Assembly: GCF_002088275.1 (NCBI RefSeq)
Contig: NZ_AQQS01000030.1
Location: forward strand, 1-64,000
DNA length: 64,000 nucleotides
Reading direction: 5' to 3'
Origin: Aurantimonas sp. 22II-16-19i
GTDB taxonomy: Bacteria > Pseudomonadota > Alphaproteobacteria > Rhizobiales > Rhizobiaceae
This document shows positions 25,376 to 32,093 of the stretch, in pieces. The first letter of the stretch is position 1. Each line of letters opens with the position of its first letter. The notes beneath the pieces were generated by a model. That model was given only the letters and a program-made list of their open reading frames with translations, searched no databases and had not been told where the DNA came from. The position numbers and the translations under genes were made by a program.

Positions 25376-25723
25376 TCAGGCGTCGGCCGCGGTGCGGTCG
25401 GGGGCGACGGCCCTCGGGCCGTCGAACATGTCGCGCTGGCGCGGGTGTTCGGTGGAGAGCTCGCCGGCTTCGGTGACCCAGAGGATCGTCGAGCCGCGCT
25501 CCTCCTTCGGCCGCTTGGTCGTGATCTCGGCGGCGATCTCGACGCGGCCGTCGGTGACCAGGAGGTTGAGCTTCAGGGTCAGCGAGCCCTTGGCCTTGCC
25601 CTTCGGGCCGGCGGCCTCGTTGAGGGCATTGACGGTATCGCGCAGCTCGTCGCGCATCTTCTCGGACAATTCGCCGCCTTCGAGCCAGGCAATGAGGGCG
25701 GGCATTTCGCGGAGGAGTTTCAT
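25376..25723 (-). CDS. Hypothetical phage protein
   Basis: 115 residues with a helical N-terminus (LIAWLEGGELSEKMRDELRD) and a beta-rich half, KGSLTLKLNLLVTDGRVEIA. The ending is acidic and proline-rich. Its start overlaps the stop of the HD hydrolase gene. In related prophages a similar small gene usually accompanies DUF2303 (recalled, not checked). Confidence 0.7.
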   Translation of the reverse strand: MKLLREMPALIAWLEGGELSEKMRDELRDTVNALNEAAGPKGKAKGSLTLKLNLLVTDGRVEIAAEITTKRPKEERGSTILWVTEAGELSTEHPRQRDMFDGPRAVAPDRTAADA

Positions 25724-26508
25724 GCGGATGTCCTTTGCTGGGGGCTGCCCGAAAGCTCACTCGCGACGCTCGATCGCTGGCGGAGCCCGGATGAAAGGCC
25801 GGCGGCTGGCGCCGCCTGATGCGACGTGTCGTCGTCACCCGGCCCGAGGCGCCCGGCCGCCATGGCGGCGTCGGGGCAGAGGCGGGTGAGGGTCTGGACG
25901 AAGCGCTCGGCGGCGAGGGCGAAGGTACAGGGCTTGATCCGGCCCCGGCGCAGCGGCAAAGGCTGGATGCCGGGGGCGAGGTTTGGCCAGGCCGGTGAAT
26001 GGCCGAAGAGATCGCGGCGCTCGGTGGCGAGTGCCCTGAGATCGTAGGCCTTGACCGCCTCGGCCTGGATGTGGGTCGGCTCGGGGAGGCCGGCGGCGCG
26101 CCAGATCGCCCGGTCGAGCCGGCGCTCCACCGCCCGGCCGATGCCGCGCCAGCGGGCGATCCAGGCATCGACGATGTGCTGGGGGGTGGCGTTCTCGGCC
26201 ATCTTGCCGCGGAACTCCGCCTCTTCGGCCTGTTTGCGTGGGCTCGTCTTGTCGCCGAGGATCGCCTCGTGACCATCATGCAGCAGGCAGAAGGCGGCGG
26301 TCAGCGGATCGCCGGTCTCGTCCTCGCAGGCTTCGGCCATCAGCACCGAGTGCTGGGCGACGGCATAGGGCGTCGCCGTCTGGCCGGCATAGCGGGCGAG
26401 ATTGCCGAGGCCGTGGGCGATCTCGGTGAAGAGATGCTCGGGCCGGATGTCTGGCGCGGCGAGATCGACGAGGCGGCCGGTGACGGTGGCGGCGAAGACG
26501 GGGGTCAC
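25720..26508 (-). CDS. HD-domain phosphohydrolase (YfbR-like)
   Basis: 262 residues from GTG 26508, which overlaps the preceding stop (GTGA). Metal ligands of the HD fold: His in YAVAQHSVLMAEA, HD in CLLHDGHEAILGDKTSPRK, and a later helical Asp in AVKAYDLRAL. Related proteins are 5'-nucleotidases acting on deoxynucleotides, so a role in dNTP pools is plausible. The C-terminal 60 residues are low-complexity. Confidence 0.82.
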   Translation of the reverse strand: MTPVFAATVTGRLVDLAAPDIRPEHLFTEIAHGLGNLARYAGQTATPYAVAQHSVLMAEACEDETGDPLTAAFCLLHDGHEAILGDKTSPRKQAEEAEFRGKMAENATPQHIVDAWIARWRGIGRAVERRLDRAIWRAAGLPEPTHIQAEAVKAYDLRALATERRDLFGHSPAWPNLAPGIQPLPLRRGRIKPCTFALAAERFVQTLTRLCPDAAMAAGRLGPGDDDTSHQAAPAAGLSSGLRQRSSVASELSGSPQQRTSA

Positions 26509-27686
26509 GCGGCGCCTCCGTCTGGGTCGCTCTCGTCCGGAAAGATGTCGGCGTGTGGTTCGATCTCTGCCAGCACGCGATGCGCGGACTTCCGCTGTTG
26601 CTGGACATAGGTCTTGAGCATTTGCGGAAGGCTGTCGGGATTGGTCGGGGCGTCGGCGCAGTTGGTGATCATGTCGTCGATCGCATCCATGGCGTCGATC
26701 GCCGACCGCAGCGCGACGGTCAGGGCAGCGAGGGGTGCGGCGTCGCCGCTGCCGATCCCCCCCCGTGTGGGGGAGATGCCTGGCAAGGCAGAGGGGGGCG
26801 CCTCGGCGCCGACGCCGGACAGAATGGCGCCGCAGCCGCGGCATTGCGTGCGCAGATCGTTGTTGGTGAAGCCGCAGCTGCAGGCGGGCCGGGCGCCGTC
26901 ACCGGACAGGATGGCGCCCTCCGTGCCCCCCTCTGGGCTGCCGCCCATCTCCCCCACGAGGGGGGAGATCGGGGCGTCGCCGCCGCGCTCGCTGGACCCC
27001 TCGCCCTTCGAGGCTCGCTCCGCGAGCGCCTCAGGATGAGGGGCGCTGCGGCGCGCGGCGGCACGCTGATACGTTTCGAGCGCTGCGAGCATGGCGGCGC
27101 CGAGCGTATCGAAATGCGTGATGCGAGGGTCTGCAGCGATGGTGAAGCCCGAGAGCCCGACGGCGTAGACGGGAACGCCGCTGGCGAGCGCGGCGCCGAC
27201 CTCGACCCATGCCCCCTTCAGGACGTCCTCGTCCTCCCGGTAGCAAACCAGCGCGTCTGCGGTCGAAGCTTCGTGAATGCAGCGCCGCCACAGATCGGCA
27301 AGGTCGCCGCTCTCGCCCTCTCCGGCCTCGTCGATCCATGTCGCATTGATCGGCCAGTCGTCACGATCGCGGTAGAGCCGCCAGATTGCGGCATGCCGGG
27401 TCTTGCTGGCGACATAAATGCCGCGCTCGCTGGACCCCTCGCCCTTCGAGGCTCGCTCCGCGAGCGCCTCAGGATGAGGGGCGGTGAGGAAGCCGTTGGC
27501 GTTCATCGCCTTGGCGATTTCGGCTTGGGCTCCCTCGATGGCCTCGATGGCGTTCAGCGCCCGGGCGATCTGCGGCGCCCAGTCGGCGCGGGGGCAGAGG
27601 CAGACGGTCTCGACGGGGCGGCCGTTCTCGATCAGGGCAATGCCGGGCGTGGCGTGGGGCGGGTTGGCTTCGAAGCGGCGGGTCAT
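26505..27686 (-). CDS. Nucleoside 2-deoxyribosyltransferase-like protein expanded by repeat insertions
   Basis: 393 residues from ATG 27686. Residues about 88-205 look like an NDT fold: GIYVASKTRHAAIWRLYRDR, ATWIDEAGEGESGDLADLWR, CIHEASTADALVCYRE and VEVGAALASGVPVYAVGLSG with its conserved Glu. A zinc-ribbon-like CSCG-x11-CRGC lies near residues 268-284. Four repeat-derived segments interrupt it: PHPEALAERASKGEGSSERG twice and two segments from a second repeat family (SPLVGEM..., GISPTRGG...). Possibly modifies or salvages nucleotides. The C-terminal 80 residues are not recognised. Confidence 0.7.
   Translation of the reverse strand: MTRRFEANPPHATPGIALIENGRPVETVCLCPRADWAPQIARALNAIEAIEGAQAEIAKAMNANGFLTAPHPEALAERASKGEGSSERGIYVASKTRHAAIWRLYRDRDDWPINATWIDEAGEGESGDLADLWRRCIHEASTADALVCYREDEDVLKGAWVEVGAALASGVPVYAVGLSGFTIAADPRITHFDTLGAAMLAALETYQRAAARRSAPHPEALAERASKGEGSSERGGDAPISPLVGEMGGSPEGGTEGAILSGDGARPACSCGFTNNDLRTQCRGCGAILSGVGAEAPPSALPGISPTRGGIGSGDAAPLAALTVALRSAIDAMDAIDDMITNCADAPTNPDSLPQMLKTYVQQQRKSAHRVLAEIEPHADIFPDESDPDGGAA
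26757..26802 (+). repeat. Second-family palindromic repeat, copy A (in coding sequence)
   Basis: C-run, GTGTGGGGGAGATG, CCTGGCAAGG, then a G-run. The reverse complement of 26924-26974 has the same layout. Translated in frame in the NDT-like gene. Confidence 0.65.
26924..26974 (-). repeat. Second-family palindromic repeat, copy B (in coding sequence)
   Basis: Inverted relative to copy A, with CATCTCCCCCACGAGGGGGG at its core. Translated as PISPLVGEMGGSPEGG. Confidence 0.65.
26997..27043 (+). repeat. REP-like palindromic repeat R3, inside NDT-like gene
   Basis: CCCCTCGCCCTTCGAGGCTC, then GCTCCGCGAGCGCC and TCAGGATGAGGGG. It and R4 are identical, including about 15 bp of left flank, so one was copied from the other. 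Confidence 0.8.
27435..27481 (+). repeat. REP-like palindromic repeat R4, inside NDT-like gene
   Basis: Same 47-bp sequence and left flank as R3, 438 bp away in the same gene and same reading frame. Confidence 0.8.
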
Positions 27687-27949
27687 AGCGCTAGCCTTTC
27701 GGCGCGCTTCGCCATCTGGCGAACGCGGCGCGCCTTTTCGCGGGGGCCCTGGTGCGGCTTGTAGCGGGAGCGGCCCGGCTTCTGGGCGGGACGCGTCGTC
27801 CGGCGCTTGGGGCTGGCGCGAGGCGGCTCGGCAGGCTGGATGCGCAGTACGTCGAAGCCTTCGCCGATGCCGAAGCGTGAGCCCATGGCCGCGATCGCAG
27901 CCAGGGCCATGGCGGCCCGTCCGCCGGTGAAAATGGAGCCGATCGTCAT
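27683..27949 (-). CDS. Small basic hypothetical phage protein
   Basis: 88 residues: a Gly/Ala-rich N-terminus (FTGGRAAMALAAIAAMG) that could be weakly membrane-associated, then a strongly basic C-terminal half (RRTTRPAQKPGRSRYKPHQG). The stop overlaps the next ATG. Possibly nucleic-acid binding. Confidence 0.6.
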   Translation of the reverse strand: MTIGSIFTGGRAAMALAAIAAMGSRFGIGEGFDVLRIQPAEPPRASPKRRTTRPAQKPGRSRYKPHQGPREKARRVRQMAKRAERLAL

Positions 27950-28125
27950 CGCGGTTCTCCGCTTCTGTCGCGCTTGATCTTGGTGATGCGGACGCCGTCC
28001 CGCGCCGCCACAGTGCGGGCGGCATCGGGATCGACGGCGCTCACGGTGCGGGCCTCGCCGTCGGAATAGTGGATGCGGAACGGGACCGGCGGGGTGGCGG
28101 CCTGCAGCTCGGCACGCTGGTTCAT
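27946..28125 (-). CDS. Small hypothetical phage protein
   Basis: 59 residues from ATG 28125. RIHYSDGEARTVSAVDPDAA followed by GVRITKIKRDRSGE resembles short phage proteins with a beta-hairpin core. ATGA-type overlaps on both sides place it firmly in the operon. Confidence 0.65.
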   Translation of the reverse strand: MNQRAELQAATPPVPFRIHYSDGEARTVSAVDPDAARTVAARDGVRITKIKRDRSGEPR

Positions 28126-28271
28126 CGGCCGATCCCCCGGATGCTGGCGAAGGCCTCCTGGCCGGCGCGGTCGGTGGCGGCGAGGCGGGCGTTGCCGACG
28201 GCGAGGCCGGCGAGGAGGAGGAGGGCGGCGGACGTGAGGGCGCCGGCGTCGACGAGGCGGCGGGCGGTCAC
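28122..28271 (-). CDS. 49-residue small membrane protein
   Basis: GTG 28271 overlaps the upstream stop (GTGA) and its TGA overlaps the ATG of the downstream gene, filling an otherwise empty gap in a fully overlapping operon. The product has one hydrophobic helix (LTSAALLLLAGLAVGNARLA). Function unknown. Confidence 0.6.
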   Translation of the reverse strand: MTARRLVDAGALTSAALLLLAGLAVGNARLAATDRAGQEAFASIRGIGR

Positions 28272-28612
28272 GGCTCATACTCCGGGACATCGTCGTATTC
28301 CGGAGCTTCGTCACTTGCGGCGATGGCGGGGCGATAGTCGACCGGGCGGACCGGGCGGGGATCGGCGCCGAAGCGATCGCGAGCCATGCGTCGGGCGATG
28401 TCCTCGCTGGTCGGGCGGAGGCTGTAGACCGAGGCGCCGCCGTAATATTCCGTGACGTATTCGTCCTCGCCGACGCCGACCGGAATATCGACGCGCAGCA
28501 TCTTCGACGCGGCGATCTCGACCTCGCTGACACGGCCGGGGCGGACGCGATGGCCCATTAGTTCGAGAATCGCCCAGCCTTCGAAGGCCGGCGCGGTGGT
28601 TTCCGCGCTCAC
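28268..28612 (-). CDS. Hypothetical phage protein
   Basis: 114 residues. GWAILELMGHRVRPGRVSEV and ASKMLRVDIPV are shared with small phage proteins of this type; then YYGGASVYSLRPTSEDIARR and an acidic tail. Overlaps both neighbours by 4 bp. Confidence 0.7.
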   Translation of the reverse strand: MSAETTAPAFEGWAILELMGHRVRPGRVSEVEIAASKMLRVDIPVGVGEDEYVTEYYGGASVYSLRPTSEDIARRMARDRFGADPRPVRPVDYRPAIAASDEAPEYDDVPEYEP

Positions 28613-28875
28613 GACAGCACCCGTTCGGTCAGCCCGTAGGCGATGCGGCGGGCGGTGGCGGCGTGGCGGCGGAGATCGTCGGGGGTGTAGCCGGCCTCGA
28701 TCAGATCGGCGTCGGTGCAGGCGCCGGTGAGCGCGGCGTGGTCGATCATCCGGGCGGCCATCGCCTCGGCGGCGGGCGTCGCTTCCGGGATCGCTCTGTC
28801 TTCTCCCAGAGCGGCGCGGTGGGCGGCGGCCATGCGGGCAAGTTCGGCGTCGGTGAGGGTGCGGAACTGGATCAT
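28609..28875 (-). CDS. Hypothetical phage protein
   Basis: 88 residues, all helical: LTDAELARMAAAHRAALGED, then TDADLIEAGYTPDDLRRHAA. Not recognised. Member of the leftward operon. Confidence 0.65.
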   Translation of the reverse strand: MIQFRTLTDAELARMAAAHRAALGEDRAIPEATPAAEAMAARMIDHAALTGACTDADLIEAGYTPDDLRRHAATARRIAYGLTERVLS

Positions 28876-28879
28876 CGCC

Positions 28880-29413
28880 TCAACCCCCGATCACGGGGAG
28901 GCGCATGATGCCCTCGGCGAAGCCGAAGCCGATCATCACGGCGGCGGCGATGGCGCAGGTGAAGAAGGTCGCCATCCAGAGGCCGTCGGCGAGGTGCCGG
29001 CGACGGGACTCTGCGAGGAGGGCGGCGAGCGCCTCCTCAGCCTCGGCCTCGCTCGCATAATGGAACGAGCCGAAGCGGCGCTCGGCGGCCTCGGAGGTGA
29101 AAAAGGCGCCGTCCGGCCGAGCCTGGGAGGGCGAGGCTCCAGACGGCGCAAAGTCCGCTGCTGGGATGGGCAATCGGGCAGCGGTCCGCCGGAAAATGGC
29201 GGGCGTTGCCGCAGCGGCCAGACGCGTCAGGCGGGGAAAAAGCGTGGGCGGCGAAGCGATGGGCCCATCGTTCGCGCAACGATGGGCACCGCCCGGCACA
29301 GAGCGGGAGGAACGCGCTGCGCCGGACGGCGCAGGCGCCGCCGCCTGGGAGGAGGATTTGACGGCGGAGGGGAAACCGGCGACCCGCCCGAAGGCGGGCC
29401 GCGGCTGCGCCAT
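28880..29413 (-). CDS. Hypothetical protein with C-terminal membrane segment
   Basis: 177 residues if started at ATG 29413; ATG 29464 is also in frame. The first 100 residues are low-complexity. The final 75 contain a helix FHYASEAEAEEALAALLAES and a hydrophobic segment LWMATFFTCAIAAAVMIGFG. It is the first gene after the leftward promoter and operators at 29501-29551. The N-terminal part is doubtful. Confidence 0.5.
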   Translation of the reverse strand: MAQPRPAFGRVAGFPSAVKSSSQAAAPAPSGAARSSRSVPGGAHRCANDGPIASPPTLFPRLTRLAAAATPAIFRRTAARLPIPAADFAPSGASPSQARPDGAFFTSEAAERRFGSFHYASEAEAEEALAALLAESRRRHLADGLWMATFFTCAIAAAVMIGFGFAEGIMRLPVIGG

Positions 29414-29499
29414 GTCACATACTGCGAGTGACGACGCGGCGCAGGGGGATGAACGTTTGAGCACGAGGAAAACCTCCCATCAGGGTGCGATGGAAGGCA

Positions 29500-29528
29500 T
29501 GTAGCCATGACGGCTACGTTCCTGTCAA
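29500..29528 (-). promoter_or_regulatory. Leftward early promoter (PL-like)
   Basis: On the minus strand TTGACA (29528-29523), a 17-nt spacer and GCTACA (29505-29500). Operator O1 fills the spacer/-10 and O2 lies just upstream of -35. It drives the leftward operon. Confidence 0.6.
29501..29517. promoter_or_regulatory. CI operator O1 (leftward promoter)
   Basis: GTAGCC-ATGAC-GGCTAC, a perfect 6+6 palindrome. It lies between the -35 and -10 of the leftward promoter. Confidence 0.75.
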
Positions 29529-29534
29529 GAGCGT

Positions 29535-29551
29535 GTAGCGAATTTCGCTAC
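29535..29551. promoter_or_regulatory. CI operator O2
   Basis: GTAGCG-AATTT-CGCTAC, a perfect palindrome of the same form as O1, centred 34 bp away. Confidence 0.75.
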
Positions 29552-29558
29552 TGTGCTG

Positions 29559-30209
29559 TCACTCGCGCGAGACGGCGTAGCGGACGCGGCCGATCACGCG
29601 GATCTCCTCGTCCTCACTCCCGCCGTCCACGGGAATGGGCGTCTGAAACCGGGGATCATCAGACTCGGCCAAGAGCCAGAGGCCGCCGTCGGGGTCTCGA
29701 TGAAGAAGCTTCACGGTCGTCTCGATGGTGCCATCGAGGCGGCGGCGCTCGACGATGTAGCGGCGGCCGGGTATGGGCGCCTCGTTGTCCTGCCAGGGCG
29801 CAGTGCAGACGACGACCGAACCTTCGGCATATCGGCGGTTCATGGAAGCCCCGCGCACTTCGGCGGCAAACAGTTCTATGCCGTCGAGTTCCGCGTCGCG
29901 TGGAATAGCCACCTCATACCAGTCGTCGCGATCAGGCCATTCGGAGTTTTCCGACCAGACGCCGGCCTGGACGGACGCCTTGACCGTCACGGTGCGGACC
30001 ATCGCGGGCGAGGAGAGGATCTCGATCGGCGGGACGCCGAGGGCGGCACCGAGCCTTTCCATCCAGCTGGTGGTCATGTCGATCGTGCCGGCGATCAGCT
30101 TAGAGATGGTCACCGGATGCGCGTCGACGGCCTCGGCGAGAGCTTCACGTGTGAAGCCCTTTTCCTTCATCAGGGTCTTGATGCGGTTCGGGAGGCGAGC
30201 GGTCTGCAT
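29559..30209 (-). CDS. Prophage CI-type repressor (HTH plus S24 peptidase domain)
   Basis: 216 residues from ATG 30209; the longer frame runs through operator DNA. The HTH (about 5-60) reads IKTLMKEKGFTREALAEAVD and ISKLIAGTIDM. The LexA-like domain has a likely Ala-Gly cleavage site in SVQAGVW, the catalytic Ser in EVRGASMNRRYAEG and a Lys in ETTVKLLHRDPDGG. It should hold lysogeny by binding the 17-bp operators on both sides of the gene and be inactivated by RecA-stimulated autocleavage. Confidence 0.9.
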   Translation of the reverse strand: MQTARLPNRIKTLMKEKGFTREALAEAVDAHPVTISKLIAGTIDMTTSWMERLGAALGVPPIEILSSPAMVRTVTVKASVQAGVWSENSEWPDRDDWYEVAIPRDAELDGIELFAAEVRGASMNRRYAEGSVVVCTAPWQDNEAPIPGRRYIVERRRLDGTIETTVKLLHRDPDGGLWLLAESDDPRFQTPIPVDGGSEDEEIRVIGRVRYAVSRE

Positions 30210-30218
30210 GGCGCGACC

Positions 30219-30235
30219 GTAGCCGTTTCGGCTAT
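30219..30235. promoter_or_regulatory. CI operator O3
   Basis: GTAGCC-GTTTC-GGCTAT, one mismatch from the palindrome, 10 bp upstream of the cI start. It could mediate autoregulation. Confidence 0.7.
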
Positions 30236-30265
30236 GAGCGAAACTGCCATATGCGCTACATCGGC

Positions 30266-30296
30266 TTGACAGGGAGGTAGCCGATATGGCTACTAT
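30266..30296 (+). promoter_or_regulatory. Rightward early promoter (PR-like)
   Basis: TTGACA at 30266-30271, then GCTACT at 17-nt spacing or TACTAT (30291-30296) at 19 nt. The layout mirrors the leftward promoter nearly base for base around its operator. Confidence 0.6.
30277..30293. promoter_or_regulatory. CI operator O4 (rightward promoter)
   Basis: GTAGCC-GATAT-GGCTAC, a perfect palindrome overlapping the spacer and -10 of the rightward promoter. Confidence 0.75.
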
Positions 30297-30303
30297 TCCG
30301 TCC

Positions 30304-30564
30304 ATGTCACACCTCACCCACACGCAATGGCGCGCCGAGACCGGGAAAACCCTGGCGGAAGCGGCTGGTCTCCTCGGGATCGTCGGGCGCAATCCCGCCC
30401 GCACCCTGCAGCGCTACGAGCGGGGCGAGCGGCCCTGTCCGCTCGGCATCGCGCTCGCCGCCGAGAAAATCTCCGGCGGGCGCGTCACCCCGGCGAGCTT
30501 CGTCGGAGCGCCGCAGGCGCAGGCCGGGGCGGGATATCCAGAGCCCCTGAGGATCGCGCCGTGA
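30304..30564 (+). CDS. Cro-like small HTH protein
   Basis: 86 residues. HTQWRAETGKTLAEAAGLLG and LQRYERGERPCPLGIALAAE form a short helix-turn-helix. It is divergent from cI and the first rightward gene, the Cro position. An upstream ATG at 30286 lies inside the promoter/operator, so ATG 30304 is used. It is only 7 nt past a possible -10, so the mRNA may be leaderless. Confidence 0.65.
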   Translation: MSHLTHTQWRAETGKTLAEAAGLLGIVGRNPARTLQRYERGERPCPLGIALAAEKISGGRVTPASFVGAPQAQAGAGYPEPLRIAP

Positions 30565-30566
30565 TG

Positions 30567-30866
30567 TCATCGCCCTTTGCCGCCTTTCTCGCCGATCTTC
30601 AGGACACGCCCCTCGCGGCTTATGTCGCAGAACAGGGTGATCTCGCTCCTTACCTGCGCGATCACCGGTTCGACCTCGAAGGTCTGGAACTCGTCCGCGA
30701 AGTCGGGCGCTTTGCGCAGCATCTCGATCACCTTGGCCTCGATGCCGCGGATGTCGTGTTCCGTGAGACGCCCGCGCCGGGCGGCGATGGTGACATCGCT
30801 GTAGAGGCGGGTGAGGGCGTGCATCAGGAGAAGGCTGCGCATTTCGGCAGGATTCTGCGGCACCAT
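30567..30866 (-). CDS. Hypothetical phage protein, antisense to its neighbours
   Basis: 99 residues from ATG 30866. LLLMHALTRLYSDVTIAARR, LTEHDIRGIEAKVIEMLR and FEVEPVIAQVRSEITLFCDI give a convincing helical protein. It converges on the Cro-like gene with 2 bp between stops. Its promoter would lie in the repeat-bearing gap to the right. Not recognised. Confidence 0.65.
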   Translation of the reverse strand: MVPQNPAEMRSLLLMHALTRLYSDVTIAARRGRLTEHDIRGIEAKVIEMLRKAPDFADEFQTFEVEPVIAQVRSEITLFCDISREGRVLKIGEKGGKGR

Positions 30867-30980
30867 GGCGTTCGTCCCGGGCTGGCGAGGCTGATGCTCG
30901 CCATTGTGGCACGGCCGCAAGGCGCGGACGACTCGTCGCAGCCTGAGGCCGGGGCGGGTGTCGTTGGCGGCGTCGCGGGG

Positions 30981-31013
30981 CCCCTCGCCCTTCGACAGGC
31001 TCAGGATGAGGGG
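30981..31013 (+). repeat. REP-like palindromic repeat R5
   Basis: CCCCTCGCC, CTTCGACAGGCTCAGGATGA, GGGG. Intergenic. Confidence 0.8.
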
Positions 31014-31060
31014 ACTGTGGCGGCGGCGGCAGCTTTGGCCGGGCGCGGCGTCACCGATCA

Positions 31061-31105
31061 CCCTCATCCTGAGGTGCGAGCGGAGCGAGCCTCGAAGGGC
31101 GAGGG
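31061..31105 (-). repeat. REP-like palindromic repeat R6
   Basis: CCCTCATCCTGAGG, GCGAGCGGAGCGAGCC, TCGAAGGGCGAGGG: the R3-type element in opposite orientation to R5, 47 bp away. Confidence 0.8.
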
Positions 31106-31225
31106 TGAGCGCGGCAGTGTCCATGACGGCGAAACTGCGGCAGCGCGTCGCAGCGCGCATGTGAATTCCCAGACCGAACCATCACGCGAGCTTACGGACG
31201 GCGCGGCCGCCGGAAAGGATGCGGC

Positions 31226-31435
31226 ATGAGCGCCCGCTTTTTCGTCGGCCTCCTCGCAGGGATCTTCGTGGCCGGGCTTGTGCTCGAAGCCGCCAAGGCC
31301 GGCCTCGCATCGCGGCGCGGCCCGACCGTCACGATCATCGATATCGCCGAGCTTCGCGCCGCGTGCGGCGTGGGGCAGCCGGAGGCGGCGACGGGGCGCG
31401 TCGCCTCCGGCAAGACTGGGAGGGTCGTCCAATGA
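31226..31435 (+). CDS. Small single-span membrane protein
   Basis: 69 residues. An N-terminal hydrophobic helix (FFVGLLAGIFVAGLVLEAAK) is followed by a short soluble tail. GGAAAGGA precedes the ATG; the stop overlaps the next ATG (ATGA). Function unknown; nothing identifies it as a holin. Confidence 0.6.
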   Translation: MSARFFVGLLAGIFVAGLVLEAAKAGLASRRGPTVTIIDIAELRAACGVGQPEAATGRVASGKTGRVVQ

Positions 31436-31662
31436 GCGCGTCCGACAAGCACAACCGGCTGGCCCATGACTTCGTGCAGCGGGCAGGGCGCGAGACCCGC
31501 AGCTCTTCCGAGTTGCTGGTCGTCGTCGAGTCCATGATCCTCGCGGCTTACCTTTTGTTGACGCGCCTCTACGACCTGCGCCCGGACGTCGCCGATGGCC
31601 TCGTCGAGGCTGCCCGGCAGCGCGCTTTCGAGCGCTTCGTCGAGAAGGACGCGCAGCGATGA
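31432..31662 (+). CDS. Hypothetical phage protein
   Basis: 76 residues, helical: HDFVQRAGRETRSSSELLVV, MILAAYLLLTRLYDLRP and FERFVEKDAQR. ATGA overlaps at both ends place it in the rightward operon. Confidence 0.65.
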   Translation: MSASDKHNRLAHDFVQRAGRETRSSSELLVVVESMILAAYLLLTRLYDLRPDVADGLVEAARQRAFERFVEKDAQR

Positions 31663-32093
31663 CCGACGTCCTCACCGACGACGAGAAGGCGCTGAAGGTG
31701 GTGACGAAGGCGCTGATCGAGGCCTGCGGCGGGCCGGTGGCGGTGGCCTCGGTGCTGGGGGTTGCGCAGAGCCTGGTTTCCAACTGGGGCTCGATGGCCG
31801 AGCCGAAGCGCTTCATGCCGCTCTGCCATGTCGCCCATCTGGAGCGGCTGTGCGGCCGGGCGGTGGTCTCGGGCTATCTGGTGCGCCGGCTGGCGGCGCC
31901 GGAGGGGCCGGGGGCGCTGGCGCTGTGCGACGTCGCGCGGCTGGCGAGCGAGGGCTCGGACGTCGTGACGGCGGTGCTCAGCGCCCTGTCCGACGGGCGG
32001 GTGACCAGCGCCGAGCGCGCCGAGATCCGCCGCGAGGCGGGGGAGCTGATGGCCGCCGCGACGGTGATCCTCGACAAGGTGGGTCAGCCGTGA
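31659..32093 (+). CDS. Phage regulatory protein (CII/HTH type)
   Basis: 144 residues. The HTH lies in GGPVAVASVLGVAQSLVSNW with a helical tail DAEIRREAGELMAAATVIL-like (residues 115-140). Position in the rightward operon and length fit a phage CII-type or Rha-like regulator. Its stop overlaps the GTG of the methyltransferase gene. Confidence 0.65.
   Translation: MTDVLTDDEKALKVVTKALIEACGGPVAVASVLGVAQSLVSNWGSMAEPKRFMPLCHVAHLERLCGRAVVSGYLVRRLAAPEGPGALALCDVARLASEGSDVVTAVLSALSDGRVTSAERAEIRREAGELMAAATVILDKVGQP

Larger units (their letters stand above)
30867..31225. other. Gap with two REP-like repeats
   Basis: No gene supported. R5 (30981-31013) and R6 (31061-31105) lie here in inverted orientation to each other. 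Confidence 0.6.

Noticed and set aside
25341-26279. 312-codon minus-strand frame across the HD hydrolase gene
   Set aside because: Arg/Pro/Ser-rich translation; the HD hydrolase and 115-residue genes in other frames overlap neatly and match families.
31226-31435. Holin
   Set aside because: Only one hydrophobic segment and no endolysin nearby; it lies in the early regulatory block.
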